Of a DNA stretch of 64,000 nt, positions 51,924-60,626 are shown piece after piece. A model generated the notes under the pieces. It was not told the origin of the DNA, ran no database searches, and saw only the letters and a list, made by a program, of their open reading frames with translations. Position 1 is the first letter of the stretch, and each line of letters opens with the position of its first letter. The DNA comes from Azoarcus sp. (lineage in GTDB: Bacteria; Pseudomonadota; Gammaproteobacteria; Burkholderiales; Rhodocyclaceae): the NCBI GenBank assembly GCA_030604735.1, contig JAUVVG010000002.1, positions 62,001 to 126,000 on the forward strand. Direction: 5' to 3'. The translations under genes were made by a program, and so were the position numbers.

Positions 51924-52127
51924 TACTCGTCGGTCGGTGCCGATCCTCTCTTTTGTGGGTGGTCCCGGTCAACCGGATGAGCGCTTGGTGCGTTGTTCAA
52001 TCAAGCCGCGACGTGTGAAGTTGCCCAGACATGGGATCGCATCTCGGTCGGGCTGGCCCGGGTAGGCAAACCTTCGGGCTTGGTTTAGTATCACGCGCTT
52101 GTAACACCACCATTGAGAGGAAAAAGC

Positions 52128-52436
52128 ATGAAGGTTCTCGTTACTGTTGCTGTCGCTGCCGGACTGCTGTCCGCAGCCCCCGCTTTCGCCGCCGAAGATC
52201 TGGCCAAGGCCAAGAACTGCATGGCCTGTCATGCGGTCGAGCGCAAACTGGTGGGCCCGTCCTATCAGGAAGTGGCTGCCAAGCGTGGCGACCAGGCTGA
52301 CGCGGTCGAGTATCTGGCCAAGAAGATCAAGGCAGGGGGTTCCGGCGTCTATGGTCCGGTCCCGATGCCGCCCAACCCGCAAGTCAGCGACGACGAAGCG
52401 CTCAAGCTGGCCGAGTGGGTCATGACGTTCAAGTAA
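52128..52436 (+). CDS. Small class I cytochrome c (c8/c551 type)
   Basis: A 102-aa periplasmic electron carrier with signal peptide MKVLVTVAVAAGLLSAAPAFA, one haem motif CMACH, and the distal Met in YGPVPMPPNPQVS, ending in the helix DDEALKLAEWVMTFK. It can donate electrons to cytochrome c peroxidase (9735-10739) or to terminal oxidases. GAGGAAAAAG precedes ATG 52128; the track start is five codons upstream. TAGTAT at about 52087 could be its -10 element. Confidence 0.92.
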   Translation: MKVLVTVAVAAGLLSAAPAFAAEDLAKAKNCMACHAVERKLVGPSYQEVAAKRGDQADAVEYLAKKIKAGGSGVYGPVPMPPNPQVSDDEALKLAEWVMTFK

Positions 52437-52460
52437 TCCGCAGCTGCTCGAGTACAACAA

Positions 52461-52483
52461 AGCCGGCCTTGTGCCGGTTTTTT
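52461..52483 (+). terminator. Rho-independent terminator after cytochrome c
   Basis: CCGGC-CTTGT-GCCGG stem followed by six T, 27 bp after the cytochrome stop codon. Confidence 0.8.
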
Positions 52484-52609
52484 GCTGAAGCGCGCGTGTT
52501 CTTTTGTTCGCCATCGACCTGTGCTCGATGGCGAATCGGTTGCGACTAAAGCAATGGTCTCGAGCCGTGTCGTACGAAGAAGCAAGCGCGCGGGAGGAAG
52601 CCCGCCTTC

Positions 52610-54778
52610 TCAGACGGCGCGAGGCGCCATGCTGATCAGCGCGCCGGCGTCGCCGGCCTGGGCAGGGCGGGCGAAGTAGTAGCCCTGCATGATGTCGCAA
52701 CCAAGGGTTCTCAGGGTTTTCGCCTGCTGGGCGTGTTCCACGCCTTCTGCAATCAGTTCCAGGCCGAAGCCCTTCGCGATGCCGGTGATGGCGGAGATGA
52801 TCGGATTCGTCATCAGGCCGTCCAGGTCGCGCACGAAGCTGCGATCGATCTTCAGCACGCTGACCGGAAGTTTCTGCAGATAGGCCAGCGCCGAGTAGCC
52901 GGTGCCGAAATCGTCGATGGCAACACCGATGCCGGCCTTGCGCAGTTCGCGGACCTTGGCTGCAACGCCGGCGGTGTCCTGCATCATCATGCTCTCTGTG
53001 ATCTCGAGCTCGACCTTGTCGGCCGGGAGCTCGTAGCGCGCGATGCAATCGGTGACCATGCCGACGATGTCCTCGCGATCGAAATCGTGCGGTGCGAGGT
53101 TGAGCGACATCTTCAGGTCGTTGAATCCGTTGCGCCGCCAACTGGCCAGCTGGCGGCAGGCGCTTTCCAGCACCCAACGGCTGATGTCGCCGATCAGGCC
53201 CACCTCTTCGGCCACCGGGATGAAGGCGTCCGGTCCGATCAGGCCGTTTTCGGGGTGATTCCAGCGCAGCAGGGCTTCCATGCCCACCACACGCTGACGT
53301 GACAGGCTGATCTGCGGCTGGTAGTAGAGTTCGAGCTGATTGCGGTCTATCGCATGACGCAGATCGTTCTCGATCGCGATCCGGCTCTGGTGGTGGGTGT
53401 TGAGTTCGGGGGCGAAAAAGCGGAACCCGTTCTTGCCCGAGCGCTTGACCTGATACATCGCGATATCGGCATGCTGGGTCAGGGCCTCCGCCGTCTGTCC
53501 GTCTTGCGGGTAGATCGCGATACCGACACTGGCGGTCGCGCGGAAATTGCCGTGGTCGAGCGCGAACGGCTCCTCGAGCGCGGACAGGATCTTGCGCGCG
53601 ATCACCTCTGCGTCTTCCGGGCTCGAGATGTCCGGCAGCAGTATCGTGAACTCGTCACCGCCCAGGCGCGCGAGCGTGTCGCCGCGTCTCAGACTGTTGC
53701 TGAGGCGGGTCGCGATGCCGCGCAGCAGGGTATCGCCTTCGGCGTGGCCGTAGGTGTCATTGACCAGCTTGAAGCGATCGACATCGACGAACATCACCGC
53801 CAGCGACCCGCTTCGACGTTGCGCCTGCGCGATCGCGAGTTCCAGTCTGTCCTTGAATAAAACCCGGTTGGGTAACCGGGTTAGCTGGTCGTGATAGGCC
53901 TGAAAGCTGATGATCTCCTCGGCGCGCTTTCGGTCCGAGATGTCGCGTGCGACACCATACAGCCCGACATAGCGACCGCCACCGCTGTCGCGCCCCAGCA
54001 TCGGGATGCCCTGCATCGCGACCGTGATGAACCCGGTGCCGCCGCCATCGGGCGATGGACGACGCAAGCGCAATTCGACGCTGAAGCTCGCAGCTGGGTT
54101 CTCGTGCTGGGCCTTGAGCAGGCTCTGTATACGGTCCAGATCCTCCGGCATCACCAAGGACAGAAAAGGACGTTTAAGCAACTGATTGCGCTGGTATCCG
54201 AGCAAGCCTTCGATACGCGGGTTGAGGTAACTGAATCTGGCCTGGGCGTCCAGCGTGAAGATCAGGTCGGGCGAACTTTCGACGAGGTAGCGATGCAGCC
54301 GTTCGGAGGCGCGAAGCTTGTCGCCCATGACCTTATTGGCGCGCTCCAGTGCGGATTTGTGCAAGGTGCTCTGCACCGCACGCTGGAGTTGTGCCACATG
54401 ATAGGGCTTGCGGACGAAATCGTCAGCGCCGCGACGCAAGGCACCCACCGCAGCATCGATCGCATCTTCGCCGCTGATCACGATGATCGACTCTTCCCGC
54501 CCGGCATTGCTGAGCCAGTCGAGCACGGCTAGGCCCGTGCCGTCGGGCAGGCGGTAGTCCAGCAGGATCAGATCGAAACCTTCGCGCTCGAGCAAGGCGA
54601 TGGCCTCGGCGACGCTGCCACACAACTCGAAGCTGCGACCTTCCTGGGCCAGAACGTGCGGAAGGCTGCGACGCAGGGCCGCGTCGTCATCGACGACCAG
54701 GATGCGCGCAACAGCGCCAGTGTCCGAGACGGGCTCGGAAAGCTGGCTGTAGAAAGGCGCCTCACCTGGAATGACCAT
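52610..54778 (-). CDS. Response regulator with PAS, GGDEF and EAL domains
   Basis: From ATG 54778 the protein is 722 aa; the track TTG start overlaps the upstream gene and lacks a ribosome site. Order: receiver (ILVVDDDAALRRSL, phosphoacceptor in FDLILLDYRLPDGTG, VRKPYH), PAS (HRYLVESSPDLIFTLDAQARFSYLNPRIEGLLGY), intact GGDEF (LARLGGDEFTILL) and intact EAL (GMEALLRWNHPENG, SLNLAPHDF, LEITESMMM, IDDFGTGYSAL, AEGVE). Both c-di-GMP synthesis and hydrolysis look possible. The histidine kinase gene ends 85 bp upstream, so the two probably form a two-component c-di-GMP switch. Confidence 0.92.
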   Translation of the reverse strand: MVIPGEAPFYSQLSEPVSDTGAVARILVVDDDAALRRSLPHVLAQEGRSFELCGSVAEAIALLEREGFDLILLDYRLPDGTGLAVLDWLSNAGREESIIVISGEDAIDAAVGALRRGADDFVRKPYHVAQLQRAVQSTLHKSALERANKVMGDKLRASERLHRYLVESSPDLIFTLDAQARFSYLNPRIEGLLGYQRNQLLKRPFLSLVMPEDLDRIQSLLKAQHENPAASFSVELRLRRPSPDGGGTGFITVAMQGIPMLGRDSGGGRYVGLYGVARDISDRKRAEEIISFQAYHDQLTRLPNRVLFKDRLELAIAQAQRRSGSLAVMFVDVDRFKLVNDTYGHAEGDTLLRGIATRLSNSLRRGDTLARLGGDEFTILLPDISSPEDAEVIARKILSALEEPFALDHGNFRATASVGIAIYPQDGQTAEALTQHADIAMYQVKRSGKNGFRFFAPELNTHHQSRIAIENDLRHAIDRNQLELYYQPQISLSRQRVVGMEALLRWNHPENGLIGPDAFIPVAEEVGLIGDISRWVLESACRQLASWRRNGFNDLKMSLNLAPHDFDREDIVGMVTDCIARYELPADKVELEITESMMMQDTAGVAAKVRELRKAGIGVAIDDFGTGYSALAYLQKLPVSVLKIDRSFVRDLDGLMTNPIISAITGIAKGFGLELIAEGVEHAQQAKTLRTLGCDIMQGYYFARPAQAGDAGALISMAPRAV

Positions 54779-54863
54779 GACCCCCCGATTCCTGCGACGC
54801 GAAAGTTGGCTGACCGAGTTGGCCAACTGAGTTGTCTGACTAATTTGAATGCGCGTCGCTAAT

Positions 54864-57026
54864 TTAACTTGATTCGACTGCAGGAACAAGCAATTGGAAA
54901 CTGGTGCCGGTTCCGGGTTGACTACGACAAAGGATAGAAGAGCGCCATTGGGAGAGCAAGTCGTTTACGATGGCGAGGCCCAGCCCCTGATGATCGCCGC
55001 CTTTGTCGCTGGCTCGCTGGCTGAACAGCTGGCTCATGCGCTCCGCAGGCAGGCCGGGGCCGTTGTCGATGACACGTATCTCGACGCAACGGGCACCATT
55101 GACCATCAGCAAGCCGGGCACGACCACAGAGAAGCGTTTTCCGGGTTGCAAGGCCTCGGCCGCGTTGCGGAAAAGGTTGAGCAAAACCTGCTTCAGCACC
55201 GACGCCGGAATACCCACGGCGGGGAGTCCGGGCGTGACTCTAAGGTCGAACTGGATGCCACGGCGGGCGAACAGGGTTTCGCCGTAGAGCGACTGCATGT
55301 CTTGCATCAGGTCGTGAACATGACAAGACGTGGGCTCGTTCGCTTCGTCCGGCGGATAGGCCGCCTGCTTGAACAACTGGCCGAGCCGTTCCAGTTCACT
55401 CCTGAGAAACTTGAGCTCATCGCCAAGGCCGCGCGCTTCAGGGTGCTTTTCCGGCATGACCTCCAGATAGGCCTTGATCACGGTCAGCGGGTTGCTGGCT
55501 TCGTGGACGACCTTGCGCGCATGATCCCGGAAGCGTGATTCGATCTCGGATTTCAAACGTGACTCGAGGGCGCTTTCCCGAGCCTGCAACGACCAGGTCG
55601 TGAGTGCCTCGTGACACAGTTCGACCAGCGTTTCGGTCGCGTCCGGCATCGGAGGGTCATTTCGGTTTACCCCCAACAGCACGATCGTTGCCCGCGATGT
55701 GCCATGGAGCGGAAGGCAGACCAGTCCGCTACCGCCCAGCCACTGCTGGACATGCCAGTCGGAGACCGTTCGACCCGGGTTCATCTCCTCGTGGGTGCTC
55801 GACACCGGTTTGCCGGTTCTGAGTGCAAGCGCGATCACGCTGGTTTCATCGTCGAGCCGGAGATTCAGTTCGTTGAAATAACTGTGGATCCCGTGCTTGT
55901 CGCCCAGCGGCAGGGCCTTCAGACACTCTTCGTCATCCACGCTGACAAAAAGTGGTGAGCGGATTCGGCAGACGAGCCAGCATGAAGCGTCGAGGCGGGC
56001 ACCAATCCGGTCCGGACCAATCGCTGCGAAGGCGTTGCGGATACATCCGGCCAACGCGGCTCGCTTCAGGAACTGTTCCGACAGGCCGACATGGGCCGGG
56101 AGCGAGAGGTGAGCGGCCTTAGGGCGCGGCGAGGGCAAGCCGCCGCTTGAAGGAGCGGTCGGTGCAAGTGCGCCGTGTTCGGCCTGTGGCTGGGCGATGT
56201 AGGCGACGTCGGTACGCAGGCTGACGATCGTCGCCGGCGACAGGGCGCACAAATCGGCGACCCGGCCGCTGCGCTTCTGCCAGTCGTCCGCGCCCAGGTC
56301 CAGCGCCGCTCTGAGCAGGCGTGAGAGGGGATGAGCGAGGCGCAACTGTTCCTCGAGTGCGCTGCCGAAGGCGAACACGTCGAGCATGGGCCCGGTGAAA
56401 CCACACCATTCCAGCAGTGTCGAACGGATCCGCGCGGCCTCCTCGAGGTTGGGTGGGGACGACGCCTGCTTACCCGAGGGCATTGCATCGTCGGAGACGA
56501 GCAACTGATCGAGTCCATGCCACAGACCGACGAGATAGGCTTCGTCGGGGTGGGGGTAGCGCGATTCGAGCGCAAGGTGCAGGGCGCACTCGGCGGTGAA
56601 CAAGGCACGCGCGTGCGCCTCGTGCAGGCCTGCCTCGACTTGTCCGGGCTGGGTCCAGCTCTCCTGGAGCAGCCAGGCCCGCAGCAATTCCACACCGACT
56701 GTTTCGAGCCGTTCTACGGCGCGTTCCTTCAGGTCGCGGCCGAGTCTGCTGCCGTCATGGGGAAGGGCGTTGAATAACGTACACAGCAGACCGGGCGACC
56801 GCAGTACCGATTCGGCGACAGCGACCCAATCCACCGGATTCGTGCCGAGCAGGCGCAGCATCTCGTTCGCCTGCTCGGGTAGCAAGGCGAAGCGGACCGT
56901 ACCGGACAGGCAGCGAGAATCGGCAGGGGACGGCATCGGGCGATCGAAGGGCCTCTGGGAAAGTGCCCCGATTCTATGAGCGCGCCGGGAGCGGCCTGCG
57001 TGACCGAATACGCGGAAACGATCCAT
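54864..57026 (-). CDS. HDOD-domain sensor histidine kinase
   Basis: About 720 aa. The N-terminal half resembles an HDOD domain (MLRLLGTNPVDWVAVAESVLRSPGLLCTLFNAL...YLVGLWHGLDQLL). A GAF-like region follows (near LDDETSVIALALRTGKPVSSTHEEMNPG...LVCLPLHG), then a HisKA helix (HARKVVHEASNPLTVIKAYLEVM) and an ATPase domain (LNLFRNAAEAL, DNGPGLP, GLGLAIVNDLL). No membrane segment is seen. ATG 57026, GTG 57062 and ATG 56936 (MPSPADSRCLS) are all possible starts. The adjacent downstream GGDEF-EAL response regulator is the likely partner. Confidence 0.82.
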   Translation of the reverse strand: MDRFRVFGHAGRSRRAHRIGALSQRPFDRPMPSPADSRCLSGTVRFALLPEQANEMLRLLGTNPVDWVAVAESVLRSPGLLCTLFNALPHDGSRLGRDLKERAVERLETVGVELLRAWLLQESWTQPGQVEAGLHEAHARALFTAECALHLALESRYPHPDEAYLVGLWHGLDQLLVSDDAMPSGKQASSPPNLEEAARIRSTLLEWCGFTGPMLDVFAFGSALEEQLRLAHPLSRLLRAALDLGADDWQKRSGRVADLCALSPATIVSLRTDVAYIAQPQAEHGALAPTAPSSGGLPSPRPKAAHLSLPAHVGLSEQFLKRAALAGCIRNAFAAIGPDRIGARLDASCWLVCRIRSPLFVSVDDEECLKALPLGDKHGIHSYFNELNLRLDDETSVIALALRTGKPVSSTHEEMNPGRTVSDWHVQQWLGGSGLVCLPLHGTSRATIVLLGVNRNDPPMPDATETLVELCHEALTTWSLQARESALESRLKSEIESRFRDHARKVVHEASNPLTVIKAYLEVMPEKHPEARGLGDELKFLRSELERLGQLFKQAAYPPDEANEPTSCHVHDLMQDMQSLYGETLFARRGIQFDLRVTPGLPAVGIPASVLKQVLLNLFRNAAEALQPGKRFSVVVPGLLMVNGARCVEIRVIDNGPGLPAERMSQLFSQRASDKGGDHQGLGLAIVNDLLSQWRSSILCRSQPGTGTSFQLLVPAVESS

Positions 57027-57096
57027 TATTGAACTATCTTCGATCGTCCGTGAAAAATGCACTCATCGCCGTCGTGCCATGCCGGCCTGTCCCCGC

Positions 57097-58233
57097 TTAG
57101 CTTTGAAGACTGTCTGCGAATCCCAGCGCGCCAAGCAGCGCCGTATTGATCTTCTCGTGCGTCAGCTGCAACTCGGTGGCCTGCTTCAGCAGCGCGGTAG
57201 GGTCGAAACTTTCGCTGGCCTTGGCGAGCTTGAGGAAGGGGGCGAACTCCCCTTCTTCATGGAGCAAGGCGTCGGTCACGCTGTCCGGGAGGTGCATCTC
57301 GTCCAGCACGCTCTGCATCGAGGTGCCGAGCAGGACCGGCAGCAGGGAGAACGCGCCGGTGATGAACAGGTTGTCGAGTTCGGACTTGTCGAAGAAACCC
57401 GCCCCGATCTCCTCCATGAAGCGGCCGCGGGCGATCGAGGTCTGCATCATTGCCTGGGCGCCTGGATCGCGGGTGGCGGTCACCAGCAGCAGCGACAGCC
57501 ATTTGTTCAGGTTCGAATAGCCGAGAATGGTGACCGCGTGACGGAAGGACTGGATCTCGCACATCAGGCCGAAACCGGCCGAGTTGATGTAGCGCAGCAG
57601 CTTGTAGGAGATTGCTACATCCTGTTTGAGCAGGGCCTCGATCTCCTTGATGTCGGCATTGTTGCGGACCAGATTGAGCAGCCGGACGATCTGGGCGTGA
57701 CCGGGCGTCAGTGCTTTCGGCGGCGGGTTGCCGTGCAGGAAGAACCATCCCGATGCGCCGTCGTAACCATTGCGCACCGCGCCCTGGAAGGTGTCGATAT
57801 CGGGCAGGCCCCAGGCCAGCGCGATGCCGGGCGAGCCGGCCGGCGTCGGGTGCTTGCGCGCGTCCATCAGCACGAAGCGCCAGTCGGCGTCCAGCGGCAT
57901 CTCGATGCCGGGCGAAAACCAGCTCAGGCAGGTGCTGATGTCGGCGTCCCGCAACTGGGGCAGTAGCTGGCGGGTCTTGGCGTGAGCCAGCGCCTGCGCC
58001 GGAATCTCGATCATCGTGTTGGGTGCGATCTGCCAGTTCAACAGGTCGGGCGTCGGCACGAGCCTGGCGAGCGAGACGAACACCGTGTGACGGGAAGGCC
58101 AGACGTCCTGTAGATCGTTGAGTGTCTCGACCACCGATTCGATGCTGGGGCCATGTGCGATCAGCCGGTTGGCGGTGATCGCCCGCTTCTTGTTGACGAC
58201 CGGTTCGCGGGTGAGAATCGTGGTGTGGTTCAT
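57097..58233 (-). CDS. EAL-like/HDOD signalling protein
   Basis: A 378-aa YuxH-type protein from ATG 58233 (MNHTTILTREPVVNKKRAITANRLI). The N-terminal part has an EAL-like fold without catalytic motifs (LLPQLRDADISTCLSWFSPGIEMPLDADWRFVLMDARKHP). The C-terminal HDOD domain begins at LLNLVRNNADIKEIEALLKQDVAISYKLLRYINSAGFGLMCEIQSFRHAVTILGYSNLNKWLSLLLV. HDOD proteins act as non-enzymatic scaffolds in signalling and motility. Same strand as the HDOD kinase but separated by about 70 bp from its 5' end. Confidence 0.85.
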   Translation of the reverse strand: MNHTTILTREPVVNKKRAITANRLIAHGPSIESVVETLNDLQDVWPSRHTVFVSLARLVPTPDLLNWQIAPNTMIEIPAQALAHAKTRQLLPQLRDADISTCLSWFSPGIEMPLDADWRFVLMDARKHPTPAGSPGIALAWGLPDIDTFQGAVRNGYDGASGWFFLHGNPPPKALTPGHAQIVRLLNLVRNNADIKEIEALLKQDVAISYKLLRYINSAGFGLMCEIQSFRHAVTILGYSNLNKWLSLLLVTATRDPGAQAMMQTSIARGRFMEEIGAGFFDKSELDNLFITGAFSLLPVLLGTSMQSVLDEMHLPDSVTDALLHEEGEFAPFLKLAKASESFDPTALLKQATELQLTHEKINTALLGALGFADSLQS

Positions 58234-58251
58234 GATCAGCGTCACCGCCTG

Positions 58252-59271
58252 TCAGGGAGAGGTCGCAAACGTGAAAGCGTCGGCGAAGAATGCGTCTTCA
58301 TCCAGCCTGCACCGGCTGACCAGGTCGCTGCGGGCTGCGGCTATCATGCCTGGCGCGCCGCAGGCATAGACCTCATGGCCCGACAGGTCGGGCAGGTCCG
58401 CGATCACCGCCTGGTGGACCAGACCGGTCCGCCCCGACCATTGGTCCGTTGCGACGGCATCGGACAGGACCGGGATGTAGCGAAAGCCGGGCAGGGCGTC
58501 TTCCCAGGAACGCGCCAGCGCGTCCATGTAGAGCCCTTCGCGATTGCGCGAACCCCAGTACAGGCGGATCGGTCGTTCGCAGCCGGTCTCGATCGCATGC
58601 TCGACGATGCTCTTGATCGGTGCGAAGCCGGTGCCGCCGGCGACCAGTACGATAGGACTCGCGGTGTCTTCCCTGAGGAAGAAGCTGCCGAGCGGACCCT
58701 CGATGCGAAGGATGTCGCGCACCTTCATCGTATCGAAAACGTGGGCGGTGAAGCGTCCGCCGTCCACCCGCCTGACATGAAACTCGAGGTGGTCGGCGCG
58801 GTGGGGCGGATTGGCGATCGAGAAGCTGCGCCGGGCGCCATCGGCCAACAGAAAATCGACATACTGACCGGCGCGGAAACGGAACGGCTCGCTGGCCGGC
58901 AGCTTGACCGACACCACCATCACGTCAGAGGCGGCCAATTCGAGCGACTGGACCCGGCACGGCATCTTCTTGCTCGGGATATCTCCGACCCGCGCCAGCG
59001 TGCGCACGTTCAACACCAGATCGGACTTCGGCCTGGCCTGGCACAGCAGTGCGTAGCCTTCGGTGCGCTCGGCATCGCTGAGCCCGGCGCCGGAAGTCTT
59101 CCCTTGGTCGAACTCGCCACTGATCACCCTGGCCTTGCAGGTTCCGCACGCTCCGTCACGGCAACCATAGGGCAGCAGCAAGCCGGCCGACAACGCGGCC
59201 TCGAGCACGGTTTGATCGGAAGAAGCCTCGAAGTGCTGGGCGCCGGGTTCGGTCGAAATCTGGAACTGCAT
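58252..59271 (-). CDS. Ferredoxin-reductase-type protein (CDP-6-deoxy-delta-3,4-glucoseen reductase-like)
   Basis: A 339-aa protein with an N-terminal plant-type [2Fe-2S] domain (YGCRDGACGTCKARVISG, YALLCQA), an FAD domain (RFRAGQYVDF, RRSFSIANPP) and an NAD(P) domain (IVLVAGGTGFAPIKSIVEHA, VYACGAPGMIAAAR). The family includes AscD/RfbI and oxygenase reductases; no sugar-dehydratase partner is nearby, so the physiological electron acceptor is unknown. ATG 59271 (MQFQISTEPG) replaces the track start at 59343, which overlaps the divergent gene. Confidence 0.88.
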   Translation of the reverse strand: MQFQISTEPGAQHFEASSDQTVLEAALSAGLLLPYGCRDGACGTCKARVISGEFDQGKTSGAGLSDAERTEGYALLCQARPKSDLVLNVRTLARVGDIPSKKMPCRVQSLELAASDVMVVSVKLPASEPFRFRAGQYVDFLLADGARRSFSIANPPHRADHLEFHVRRVDGGRFTAHVFDTMKVRDILRIEGPLGSFFLREDTASPIVLVAGGTGFAPIKSIVEHAIETGCERPIRLYWGSRNREGLYMDALARSWEDALPGFRYIPVLSDAVATDQWSGRTGLVHQAVIADLPDLSGHEVYACGAPGMIAAARSDLVSRCRLDEDAFFADAFTFATSP

Positions 59272-59293
59272 CGGTCGTGAGATAATCCGTCGA

Positions 59294-60199
59294 ATGAAAA
59301 ATGTCTTGATCGTCGGCAGCGGAGACGTCGCCTGCCGTGCCATCCCCTGGCTTGCAAAGCGTTTCCGGGTCTATGCCCTGACGCGTCGCCCGGAGGACAT
59401 GGCCGCACTCAGGGCGATCGGTGCCGTTCCGCTGCTGGCCGATCTCGATGATCGCAAGAGCCTGAGGCGAGTGGCCGGCATAGCGCAGACCGTGCTTCAT
59501 TTCGCGCCGCCCCCCGCAAGCGGTGAGACCGATACCCGAACGGCAAAGTTGCTGGCCGCTCTTGCAAGCCGGCAAAGTCTACCACAGCGCCTCGTATACA
59601 TAAGCACGACAGGGGTTTACGGCGATCGTGGCGGCGCTTGGGTGTCCGAGACGACGCCTTGTCGTCCGGGTACCGGCCGGGCGAAGCGCCGGGTGGATGC
59701 GGAAGCCCGCCTGCGCGCATTCGGTCGGCGACAGGCGTGTGCGGTATCCATTCTGCGTGCGCCGGGGATTTACGCGGCAGACCGCTTGCCGCTCGCCCGG
59801 CTGGAGCGTGGCGACCCGGTGCTGGTGCCCGAGCAGGATGTCCATACCAATCACATCCACGCCGAGGATCTCGCCCGGATGGCCTGTGTCGCTTTATTCA
59901 GGGCGCGAGGCGGCCGGGTCTACAATGCGGTCGATGAAACCGATCTGGCGATGGGCGATTTCTTTGACCTTGCGGCTGACATGTTCGGTCGTCCCCGCCC
60001 GGAGCGGGTCCCGCGCGACATTCTGGCCAGCCGGATTTCGGCCATGGCCTTGTCCTTCATGTCGGAGTCGCGCCGTATCGACGGCGCGCGGGTCCGCAAG
60101 GAGCTGAGGCTACGGCTGTCCTACCCGACCGTGCGCGAAGGCTTTGCCGCCGCGATCGATCAATCCCGTCTTTCACAAGGAGATTCACCTGGATGCTGA
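59294..60199 (+). CDS. NAD(P)-binding epimerase-like protein
   Basis: A 301-aa extended-SDR-like protein. The Rossmann motif is NVLIVGSGDVACRAIPWLAKRF, followed by VLHFAPPPASGE, LVYISTTGVYGDRGG, SILRAPGIYAADRLP and NHIHAEDLARM. The usual YxxxK catalytic pair is not evident; the equivalent region reads RAKRRVDAEARLRAF, so it may be non-catalytic or act as a reductase with another mechanism. Divergent from the ferredoxin-reductase gene by 22 bp; its 3' end overlaps hemJ by seven bases. Confidence 0.8.
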   Translation: MKNVLIVGSGDVACRAIPWLAKRFRVYALTRRPEDMAALRAIGAVPLLADLDDRKSLRRVAGIAQTVLHFAPPPASGETDTRTAKLLAALASRQSLPQRLVYISTTGVYGDRGGAWVSETTPCRPGTGRAKRRVDAEARLRAFGRRQACAVSILRAPGIYAADRLPLARLERGDPVLVPEQDVHTNHIHAEDLARMACVALFRARGGRVYNAVDETDLAMGDFFDLAADMFGRPRPERVPRDILASRISAMALSFMSESRRIDGARVRKELRLRLSYPTVREGFAAAIDQSRLSQGDSPGC

Positions 60200-60603
60200 C
60201 CGTCAAGGCATTGCACATCATTTTCGTCGTCAGCTGGTTCGCCGGCCTGTTCTACCTGCCCCGCATCTTCGTCAACCATGCGATGGTCAAGGACAAGGCG
60301 ACTCAGGACCGGCTGGCGCTGATGGAGCGCAAACTCTATGGTTTCGTGACCCCGATCGGGCTGATCGCGGTGTCACTCGGCCTTTACCTGTGGTTCGGCT
60401 ATGGCTTCGCCGGCGGCTGGCTCCATGTGAAGACGACCCTGGTCGTTTTTCTGATCGCCTACCATCTCTACTGTGGAAAGCTGATGCGCGACTTCGCCGC
60501 GGGTCGGAATACCCATAGTCATGTCTGGTATCGGGTATTCAACGAGGTCCCGGTGTTGATTCTGCTGGTCGTCGTCTTTCTGACCGTACTCAAACCCTTC
60601 TGA
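60193..60603 (+). CDS. hemJ: Protoporphyrinogen oxidase HemJ (CopD/UPF0093 family)
   Basis: A 136-aa inner membrane protein with four helices. The N-terminus MLTVKALHIIFVVSWFAGLFYLPRIFVNHAM, the central KLYGFVTPIGLIAVSLGLYLW, LHVKTTLVVFLIAYHLYCGKLMRDF and the C-terminal YRVFNEVPVLILLVVVFLTVLKPF match HemJ, including the conserved His residues. HemJ oxidises protoporphyrinogen IX in the penultimate step of haem synthesis. AAGGAG lies seven bases before the ATG, within the end of the preceding gene. Consistent with the many haem proteins in this window. Confidence 0.85.
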   Translation: MLTVKALHIIFVVSWFAGLFYLPRIFVNHAMVKDKATQDRLALMERKLYGFVTPIGLIAVSLGLYLWFGYGFAGGWLHVKTTLVVFLIAYHLYCGKLMRDFAAGRNTHSHVWYRVFNEVPVLILLVVVFLTVLKPF

Positions 60604-60626
60604 TAACCCGCAGGCAGGTCGACACG

